This document shows positions 1 through 5,518 of a stretch of DNA of 11,288 nucleotides, in pieces. The stretch covers positions 1 to 11,288 of the forward strand of contig JAEDLE010000051.1 in NCBI GenBank assembly GCA_016295455.1. Direction: 5' to 3'. A model generated the notes under the pieces. It was not told the origin of the DNA, ran no database searches, and saw nothing but the letters and a program-made list of their open reading frames with translations. The DNA comes from Bacteroidales bacterium. Lineage in GTDB: Bacteria; Bacteroidota; Bacteroidia; Bacteroidales; UBA932. A program made the translations under genes and the position numbers. How positions within the stretch are numbered: position 1 is the stretch's first letter; every line of letters starts with the position of its first letter.

Positions 1-1612
1 AGAGTGCGTCAGCGTTGTTGATCTTGTCTACCCTCTCCTTCTCGGCCTTGTCCGCCGCCTCGTTGGCCTTGGCCTCGTCCCTCATGCGCTGGATCTCGTC
101 GTCACTCAGGCCTGAGGACGCCTCGATCCTGATGTTCTGCTCCTTGCCTGTAGCCTTGTCCTTCGCGGTCACGTTGAGTATACCGTTCGCGTCGATGTCG
201 AAGGTCACCTCGATCTGAGGTATGCCCCTGGGCGCAGGTGCGATTCCGTCGAGATGAAAGACGCCTATCTGCTTGTTGTCCTTTGCCATAGGGCGCTCGC
301 CCTGGAGCACGCGTATCTCAACTGAAGGCTGGTTGTCAGCCGCGGTGGAGAACACCTCGGACTTGCGGGTAGGGATGGTGGTGTTGGACTCGATGAGCTT
401 GGTCATCACGCCGCCGAGGGTCTCGATGCCGAGTGAAAGCGGGGTCACGTCGAGCAGGAGCACGTCCTTCACGTCACCTGCGAGCACACCGCCCTGGATG
501 GAAGCGCCGATGGCCACGACCTCGTCCGGGTTCACGCTCTTGTTAGGCTCCTTGCCGAAGAAATTCTTCACGAGCTCCTGTACCTTAGGGATACGGGTGG
601 AACCGCCCACGAGAAGTACCTCGTCAATCTGGGAAGCGGAGAGACGCGCGTCTTCGAGTGCCTTGCGGCAAGGCTCGATGCTCCTCTGGAAGAGGTCGTC
701 GCAGAGCTGCTCGAACTTCGCCCTGGTGAGGGTCTTGACAAGGTGCTTCGGAACTCCGTCAACCGGCATGATGTAAGGCAGGTTGATCTCGGTGGAAGTC
801 ATGTTGGAGAGTTCGATCTTCGCCTTCTCCGCAGCCTCCTTGAGTCTCTGGAGCGCCATAGGATCGTTCTTGAGGTGTATGCCGGAATTCTCTGCGGCAA
901 ACTCCTGGTCGAGCCAGTCGATGATCTTCTGGTCGAAGTCGTCACCTCCGAGGTGGGTGTCACCGTTGGTGGACTTGACCTCGAACACGCCGTCGCCGAG
1001 TTCCATTATGGAGATATCGAAGGTACCGCCGCCAAGGTCATAGACTGCGACCTTCATGTTCTTGTTCTTCTTGTCGAGGCCATATGCGAGCGCTGCCGCG
1101 GTAGGTTCGTTGATGATACGCTTCACGTCCAGACCCGCAATCTTGCCGGCTTCCTTGGTAGCCTGGCGCTGGGAGTCGCTGAAGTATGCAGGCACGGTGA
1201 TGACAGCCTCGGTAACCTCCTGACGAAGATAGTCCTCAGCGGTCTTCTTCATCTTCTGGAGTATCATAGCTGAAATCTCCTGCGGGCTGTAGAGACGACC
1301 GTCGATGTCAACCCTCGGAGTGTTATTGTCACCCCTTACAACTGAATACGGCACACGGCCTATCTCGTTCTGAACCTGGTCATAGGTTTCGCCCATGAAC
1401 CTCTTGATGGAGAAGACGGTATTCTTAGGATTGGTGATGGCCTGACGCTTTGCAGGATTGCCGATCTTCCTCTCTCCGCCCTCGGTGAAGGCGACCACAG
1501 AAGGAGTGGTCCTGAGACCTTCATTGTTGATGATGACTGTTGGCTGGTTACCCTCCATCACGGCAACGCAGCTGTTGGTTGTACCCAAGTCAATTCCAAT
1601 AATCTTTCCCAT
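1..1612 (-). CDS. dnaK: Molecular chaperone DnaK (Hsp70), 3' end outside the window
   Basis: ATP-dependent cytosolic Hsp70 chaperone that works with DnaJ and GrpE on unfolded proteins. The reverse strand from the ATG at 1612 translates as MGKIIGIDLGTTNSCVAVME, the diagnostic phosphate-1 motif of the Hsp70 ATPase domain. It continues through the ITVPAYFSDSQRQATK, NEPTAAALAYG and YDLGGGTFDIS motifs, the LVGGSTRIPKVQ helix and the linker region DVTPLSLGIETLGG. The substrate-binding beta domain follows, and the frame is still open at base 1 in the start of the helical lid (ADKAEKERVDKINNADAL). About 537 codons are present; DnaK is normally about 630-640 residues, so roughly the last 100 are outside the window. 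No frameshift was seen. The leader before the ATG is A-rich without a clear Shine-Dalgarno sequence, as is usual in Bacteroidetes. Identity is certain; only the end is missing. Confidence 0.98.
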   Translation of the reverse strand, partial: MGKIIGIDLGTTNSCVAVMEGNQPTVIINNEGLRTTPSVVAFTEGGERKIGNPAKRQAITNPKNTVFSIKRFMGETYDQVQNEIGRVPYSVVRGDNNTPRVDIDGRLYSPQEISAMILQKMKKTAEDYLRQEVTEAVITVPAYFSDSQRQATKEAGKIAGLDVKRIINEPTAAALAYGLDKKNKNMKVAVYDLGGGTFDISIMELGDGVFEVKSTNGDTHLGGDDFDQKIIDWLDQEFAAENSGIHLKNDPMALQRLKEAAEKAKIELSNMTSTEINLPYIMPVDGVPKHLVKTLTRAKFEQLCDDLFQRSIEPCRKALEDARLSASQIDEVLLVGGSTRIPKVQELVKNFFGKEPNKSVNPDEVVAIGASIQGGVLAGDVKDVLLLDVTPLSLGIETLGGVMTKLIESNTTIPTRKSEVFSTAADNQPSVEIRVLQGERPMAKDNKQIGVFHLDGIAPAPRGIPQIEVTFDIDANGILNVTAKDKATGKEQNIRIEASSGLSDDEIQRMRDEAKANEAADKAEKERVDKINNADAL

Positions 1613-1648
1613 AGTATCTTGATTTTTTATTCTTTTTTCCTTTTGCCG

Positions 1649-1666
1649 CCGCACTTTTCCGTGCGG
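1649..1666 (-). promoter_or_regulatory. Short stem-loop in the dnaK leader
   Basis: A perfect 6-bp inverted repeat (CCGCAC / GTGCGG) with a 6-base loop lies 37-54 bases upstream of the dnaK ATG. No T-run follows on either strand, so it is not an intrinsic terminator. It does not match the CIRCE operator of HrcA (TTAGCACTC-N9-GAGTGCTAA). It could be a structure in the mRNA leader or a protein-binding site, but a 6-bp stem can also occur by chance. Confidence 0.3.
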
Positions 1667-1700
1667 ACATCCGACCTTATAACGAAAGCTGTGCCAAGAA

Positions 1701-1708
1701 CAAGAATA
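1701..1708 (-). promoter_or_regulatory. Possible dnaK -7 promoter box (TATTCTTG)
   Basis: Read on the minus strand this is TATTCTTG, one mismatch from the Bacteroides -7 consensus TAnnTTTG. It would start transcription near 1694 and give a leader of about 80 bases containing the stem-loop at 1649-1666. No convincing -33 element was found. Weak call based on one short element and its position upstream of dnaK. Confidence 0.25.
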
Positions 1709-1730
1709 TGCCATTTTGTCATAAATGTTG

Positions 1731-1738
1731 TATCTTTG
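1731..1738 (+). promoter_or_regulatory. Bacteroides-type -7 promoter box (TATCTTTG) for the pseudouridine synthase gene
   Basis: TATCTTTG is an exact match to the Bacteroidetes -7 consensus TAnnTTTG. It lies 28 bases before the ATG at 1767, which implies a start site near 1745 and a short leader of about 20 bases. A TTTG at 1715-1718 is closer than the usual 19-21 bp spacing expected for a -33 element, so only the -7 part is well supported. Confidence 0.6.
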
Positions 1739-1766
1739 TCCACTGACAGCATAGAATCATTCCGAA

Positions 1767-2510
1767 ATGACAGAGAACTTGACATACCGCCGGCTTTCCG
1801 ACGGGGAATATGCCGACCTGCAGGGCCGCATACTCTACGAAGACAACCACCTGCTGATAGTCTGCAAGAAGCCGGGCGAGATAGTCCAGGGAGACAAGAC
1901 CGGGGACGAGACCCTCGGGGAGAAGTACCAGGCCTTCATGGCGGCCAGGGACGCCAAGCCGGGGAAAGTATTTCTGGGCGTGCCCCACAGGCTGGACAGG
2001 CCGGTGAGCGGGGTGACCATATTCGCGAAAACCTCGAAGGCGCTGGAGAGGATGGCGGCGATGTTCAGGGACGGACAGGTGCACAAGACCTACTGGGCGC
2101 TGGTATGCGAGGAGCCGGAAAGGAAAGAGGCCCTGCTGGAGAACTGGCTCGGTAGGAACGAGAAGACCAACAAGGCCTACATCTGCCGGGGTGACAGGCC
2201 GCGTGGCGAGGCCAAACTCGCGAAGCTCAGGTACAGATGGCTGGGCAACACGCAGAGATACAGCCTGCTGGAGGTGGAGCTGATGACCGGACGCCATCAC
2301 CAGATACGCTGCCAGCTCGCCGGGATAGGCTGTCACATCAAGGGAGACCTCAAATACGGGGCTCCGCGCTCGAATCCGGACGGAGGCATATGCCTACACG
2401 CCAGGATGGTCAGTTTCGTCCATCCTGTGAAGAAGACTCAGGTCGAGGTGCTCGCCAAGCTCCCTGACTCCTGGAAGGGCATAGAGGATCTCGGGGTTCT
2501 CCAGGTATGA
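1767..2510 (+). CDS. RluA-family RNA pseudouridine synthase
   Basis: Predicted cytosolic enzyme that isomerises uridine to pseudouridine in rRNA or tRNA; the exact target cannot be read from the sequence. The 247-residue protein carries the family signature HRLDRPVSG at residues 74-82, with the catalytic aspartate at D77. It also has the later family motifs TGRHHQIRCQLA (about 173-184), GDLKYG and LHA. There is no N-terminal S4 RNA-binding domain, so it resembles the short RluA/TruC type rather than RluC/RluD. The ATG at 1767 follows a good -7 box, and the conserved fold begins soon after (ILYEDNHLLIV, residues 22-32). Its last 117 bases overlap the end of the convergent AraC-type gene. The C-terminus still reads like the family end (LHARMVSFVHP and then VEVLAKLPDSW), so the overlap is not an artefact of an over-long reading frame here. 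Confidence 0.93.
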   Translation: MTENLTYRRLSDGEYADLQGRILYEDNHLLIVCKKPGEIVQGDKTGDETLGEKYQAFMAARDAKPGKVFLGVPHRLDRPVSGVTIFAKTSKALERMAAMFRDGQVHKTYWALVCEEPERKEALLENWLGRNEKTNKAYICRGDRPRGEAKLAKLRYRWLGNTQRYSLLEVELMTGRHHQIRCQLAGIGCHIKGDLKYGAPRSNPDGGICLHARMVSFVHPVKKTQVEVLAKLPDSWKGIEDLGVLQV

Positions 2511-3443
2511 CTTGCACCACTCTCCGGGAGTGAGTCCATTCAGGAGTTTGAAGGCTATGTTGTAGGTCACCTTGGAGTTGAAGCCTGACATCAGCGCCAG
2601 GTCCATCACCCTCAGTCTCGTGTCGCTGGCATAGAGCAGCATCGAATACTTCACCCTGTAGCTGTTCACATACTGGCTGAAATTCATTCCGGCGCAGCTG
2701 TTGACCGCCTTCGAGACATAGCCGCTGTTGGAGAATATGTCTCTGGAAAGCCCTTCGAGACTGAAGACCGGAGACAGGAAGGGCTGCTCATTCAGCATAT
2801 GTTCCTCGACCCTTTGGAACAGTCTCGGGCTGCATACGGCCTTTGACGGCACCACCACCGGGCCGGAATCTTCAACTTGCTCCAGATCCGCTCCTACGTT
2901 CCTGTCATTCAGGACTCTGCGGATAAAAATCAGGCCGAATGCCAGGCACTGCAGGCCTATGGCCGGGACGGTGACAGGGTCATATCCCCCGCGTATGGTA
3001 CAGAGCGAAAGCGACAGCAGCGACAAGGCGGGCCATACCGATTCCGACATCACCGCGACATTGCTTTCCGCATACCCCCTGACAGTCAGGGCTTCCGCCC
3101 CGTTTCCTTCCATCAGAGCGGAGGTCAGCTTCAGCCTCATCGCGAGCGGTGGCCAGAGCAGGGAGAGGGACATCATGACCAGAGAGGCACAGGGGCCTGT
3201 CAGGCCCGATAATATCAGTATGGCGGAGGATATGAGCAGATGAAGTCCGAGCACCGCTTTCCTGAAAGACTCCGGCACATCCGGAATGTTCAGCGTCAGG
3301 ACCGTTCCAGAAGCGGCCGCCAGAAAGGCGAGATGCCGGCTCTTCAGGAATCCCGGCAACAAAAGGCCCAGGATGACTGACACGATCAGGACAGAGGCAG
3401 GGATGAAGGGAAAGAAACCGGTTCTTCTTTTCAAAAGATTCAT
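2394..3443 (-). CDS. Membrane-anchored AraC-type transcriptional regulator
   Basis: 349 residues in two parts. The N-terminal half is hydrophobic, with about six likely membrane segments near residues 12-31, 37-52, 63-80, 84-102, 133-150 and 156-175. After a polar linker (about 176-205) comes an AraC/XylS DNA-binding domain (about 210-312). Its first helix-turn-helix lies near LEGLSRDIFSNSGYVSKAV (229-247) and its second near RVMDLALMSGFNSKVTYNIAF (278-298), ending with the typical GLTPGEW (303-309). No periplasmic ligand domain, kinase or receiver domain is present, so the membrane part itself is the probable sensor (inference). The C-terminal tail past residue 312 has no family motif and is encoded inside the 3' end of the convergent pseudouridine synthase gene. 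The start at 3443 precedes the first hydrophobic segment; no Shine-Dalgarno is visible. Regulon and signal are unknown. A terminator at 3509-3544 separates it from the upstream operon, so it probably has its own promoter. Confidence 0.85.
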   Translation of the reverse strand: MNLLKRRTGFFPFIPASVLIVSVILGLLLPGFLKSRHLAFLAAASGTVLTLNIPDVPESFRKAVLGLHLLISSAILILSGLTGPCASLVMMSLSLLWPPLAMRLKLTSALMEGNGAEALTVRGYAESNVAVMSESVWPALSLLSLSLCTIRGGYDPVTVPAIGLQCLAFGLIFIRRVLNDRNVGADLEQVEDSGPVVVPSKAVCSPRLFQRVEEHMLNEQPFLSPVFSLEGLSRDIFSNSGYVSKAVNSCAGMNFSQYVNSYRVKYSMLLYASDTRLRVMDLALMSGFNSKVTYNIAFKLLNGLTPGEWCKSYLENPEILYALPGVRELGEHLDLSLLHRMDETDHPGV

Positions 3444-3508
3444 AAGGTTCGGATATTTTGGTTATCGGCAGTTCCGTCACACGCAACGAAACCGGGGGAT
3501 AAAATTAC

Positions 3509-3544
3509 ACAAGAAAACCCGCCTGCCGGAAGCGGCAGACGGGT
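3509..3544 (-). terminator. Rho-independent terminator of the leuS/yitT operon
   Basis: The minus strand shows a 12-bp stem (ACCCGTCTGCCG / CGGCAGGCGGGT, with one T-G wobble) around a CTTC loop, followed by TTTTCTTGTG. The wobble pairs only on the minus strand (on the plus strand it is a C-A mismatch) and the T-run is also on that side, so the direction is clear. It starts 33 bases after the stop codon of the last YitT gene and precedes the AraC-type gene, ending the upstream transcript. Confidence 0.88.
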
Positions 3545-3558
3545 CTGTATGCAATAAT

Positions 3559-3593
3559 TCAGGAATCTTTACCTTTTTCAGGAATCTTTACCT
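3559..3593. repeat. Two 16-bp perfect direct repeats across a stop codon
   Basis: TCAGGAATCTTTACCT occurs at 3559-3574 and again at 3578-3593 with three T between, a 19-bp period. The copy at 3578-3593 encodes the last codons and the TGA of the second YitT gene (GKDS and stop on the minus strand). The other copy lies just downstream, in the untranslated end before the terminator. It looks like a small tandem duplication. Confidence 0.9.
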
Positions 3594-4552
3594 ATGTTGT
3601 CTCCTGACGGCTTGGAGGATGAATCTCCCTTGATTTTCTCGAAGCCCTTGCCGTAAACTGCACCTACGGTGGAGACAGAAACGAAAGCCTTCTCATCCAC
3701 TGACTTTATGTACCTGAGGAGAACGTTCGATTCAGCTCTGGACACGATGCACATAAGGACCTTTGCAGGCTGTTTGGTGAACCATCCCTCGCCGTCGAGT
3801 ACGGTCACGCCACGGTGCATGTCGCGGGTTATCATGTCCGCAATCTGCTCATATCTGGATGAAAGTATGAGCAGCTGATTGGACTGCCTTGCTCCCGAGA
3901 GATAGAGGTCTATGCAGGTCGAGGTCAGATATACCATCATCAGGCCATAGACTACGTTGCTGACTTTCGTTGAAAAAGGAAGGAGTGCTCCGTCGGCTGT
4001 ATATGAAGGCATGATGATAGAACTGCAGATGATGACCACATCCATAATGAGTATCATCTTGCCCACAGATATGTTTTTGTACTTGTTGACTATCAGCGCG
4101 ATGATGTCTGTTCCACCCGAGCTGCCGCCCACTGACATGGCTATGCCTATGCCGACTCCCACCAGTGCGCCGCCCATCATGCAGCTGATGAGCTTGCCGT
4201 TGTCGACCGCAAGAGTCTGGCATATCTCGGCAGGAATCAGGTCCTGGAAGACATTGAGGCCCACGGAGGTAATCACTATGGCATATACGGTCTTGATGCC
4301 GAACTGCCTGCCAAGGGTGAAGAGACCTATGATGAGAAGCACGACGTTGATGACGAAGTAGGTGTATCCGGACTTGAGCACGCCGTTGGTGGCATACTGG
4401 ATCATAGCCGAGAGTCCGGAGATGCCTCCGCCGACGAGATTGTTCGGCATAAGGAATACGGTCCATGCAAGGACGTAGAGCAACATACCCAGCGTCACAA
4501 GGGCATATTCCTTGAAAAAGGTCAGAATGGTTTTTTTGTTAATTGCTGTCAT
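3578..4552 (-). CDS. YitT family membrane protein with DUF2179 domain (second of a tandem pair)
   Basis: 324-residue predicted inner-membrane protein of the YitT (DUF161) family, whose transport or signalling role is not firmly known. About five to six hydrophobic segments fill residues 15-220. They include the family motifs MPNNLVGGGISGL (35-47), GRQFGIKT (81-88) and the glycine-rich GGSSGGTDI (142-150). The cytosolic C-terminal DUF2179 domain spans about 235-308, with RGVTVLDGEGWFTK and KAFVSV followed by VYGKGFEKIKG. The tail after residue 309 is polar and low in complexity (SSSKPSGDNIGKDS). The gene begins 6 bp after its paralogue ends and is followed by a strong terminator, so it is the last gene of the operon. 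It is clearly homologous to its neighbour but well diverged, which suggests an old duplication with separate roles. Confidence 0.93.
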   Translation of the reverse strand: MTAINKKTILTFFKEYALVTLGMLLYVLAWTVFLMPNNLVGGGISGLSAMIQYATNGVLKSGYTYFVINVVLLIIGLFTLGRQFGIKTVYAIVITSVGLNVFQDLIPAEICQTLAVDNGKLISCMMGGALVGVGIGIAMSVGGSSGGTDIIALIVNKYKNISVGKMILIMDVVIICSSIIMPSYTADGALLPFSTKVSNVVYGLMMVYLTSTCIDLYLSGARQSNQLLILSSRYEQIADMITRDMHRGVTVLDGEGWFTKQPAKVLMCIVSRAESNVLLRYIKSVDEKAFVSVSTVGAVYGKGFEKIKGDSSSKPSGDNIGKDS

Positions 4553-4558
4553 AGTGTA

Positions 4559-5497
4559 TTATGATAAGTTTTTCTTCGGAAATTTCTTTTTCAGACCGGT
4601 CTTGATTTCCTCGAAGCCCTCGCCATAGACGCCGGAGGCAGGGGTGACGGAAACGAAGGCCTTAGGGTCAATATGCTTGACCACGGCGGTCACGTCATGC
4701 ATCTCAGACTTGCGGGTTATGAGCAGGAGCACTTCCTTGTCGCTCTTTGTAAACCATCCCGTAGCCTTGAGCGTGGTTACTCCCCTGTCCAGTTCATTTA
4801 TTATGTAGTCAGCAATTTCCTGATACTTTTCACTGAATACAAGTATCTGCACGCTTGACTGCCTTCCGAGCATCACGAAGTCAATAGTCAGCGCCGAAGC
4901 GATCATGAAGATGTAACCGAATATCATATCGGAGAACACCCTGCCCGGAAGCAGAAGTATGAGAGCAATGGTGAATGTGTCGAGATACATAAACATCCTG
5001 CCTGGAGACACAGGCCAGAACTTATTGACTATCAATATTATGATATCATAGCCTCCAGTCGATCCCCCCTTCAGGAATATGATGCCAATGCCGACCGCCT
5101 CGAGTATACCGCCTATGATAGGAATCAGCAGGGGTTCACTCACATACAGGAACTCTCCGGGCATGCACTTGAGGAAGTCCCAGCCGTTCAGCAGCTGGAA
5201 GAACACCGTGGATACTCCGATGCAGAATATGGTCTTGATCCCGAAGGACTTGCCCAGCACCAATGTCGCAAGGAGCAGCAGGAGCACATTGCCCACCACG
5301 TAGGACAATGAGACCGGAATGAAGCCTCCCGAGGCAAAGTTGAGGATAGTGCAAAGACCGGTTAGACCTCCTCCGGTCCAGTTGTTCGGTATCATGAAAC
5401 ACTCCCAGGACGCACAGTAAAGGAAGCAGCCCGCAACCATCACGAGGTAATCCCAGACGGTCTGCATAATGTTCTTTGTCTTTGTATTCTCAAACAT
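4559..5497 (-). CDS. YitT family membrane protein with DUF2179 domain (first of a tandem pair)
   Basis: 312-residue inner-membrane protein of the same family as the next gene. Seen in it: IPNNWTGGGLTGL (36-48), GKSFGIKT (82-89) and GGSTGGYDI (144-152) within about five to six membrane segments, then a cytosolic DUF2179 domain (about 225-299) with DRGVTTLKATGWFTK and KAFVSV followed by GVYGEGFEEIK. The C-terminus is strongly basic (KTGLKKKFPKKN). The ATG at 5497 lies 21 bp after the leuS stop codon, with AAGG a few bases upstream as a possible weak ribosome binding site. Cotranscription with leuS is very likely. The biochemical function of YitT proteins is not established, so none is assigned. 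Confidence 0.93.
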   Translation of the reverse strand: MFENTKTKNIMQTVWDYLVMVAGCFLYCASWECFMIPNNWTGGGLTGLCTILNFASGGFIPVSLSYVVGNVLLLLLATLVLGKSFGIKTIFCIGVSTVFFQLLNGWDFLKCMPGEFLYVSEPLLIPIIGGILEAVGIGIIFLKGGSTGGYDIIILIVNKFWPVSPGRMFMYLDTFTIALILLLPGRVFSDMIFGYIFMIASALTIDFVMLGRQSSVQILVFSEKYQEIADYIINELDRGVTTLKATGWFTKSDKEVLLLITRKSEMHDVTAVVKHIDPKAFVSVTPASGVYGEGFEEIKTGLKKKFPKKNLS

Positions 5498-5518
5498 TGC
5501 CTTAAGGATGAAAGTTAT

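Noticed and set aside
743..1273. A 176-codon open frame on the plus strand antisense to dnaK
   Set aside because: It is a mirror frame of dnaK. Long open frames opposite dnaK are a well-known artefact, and there is no promoter or recognisable domain.
1649..1666. CIRCE/HrcA operator upstream of dnaK
   Set aside because: The inverted repeat present has a different sequence, a 6-bp arm and a 6-base spacer; it does not match TTAGCACTC-N9-GAGTGCTAA.
1682..1697. Sigma-54-like sequence on the minus strand upstream of dnaK (TTGGCAC then TCGT)
   Set aside because: The -24 half matches well but the -12 half has GT in place of the essential GC, and dnaK is not a usual sigma-54 target.
3500..3507. Possible -7 box (TAATTTTA, minus strand) for the AraC-type gene
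   Set aside because: It misses the final G of TAnnTTTG, has no -33 partner, and lies next to the terminator tail where AT-rich sequence is expected.
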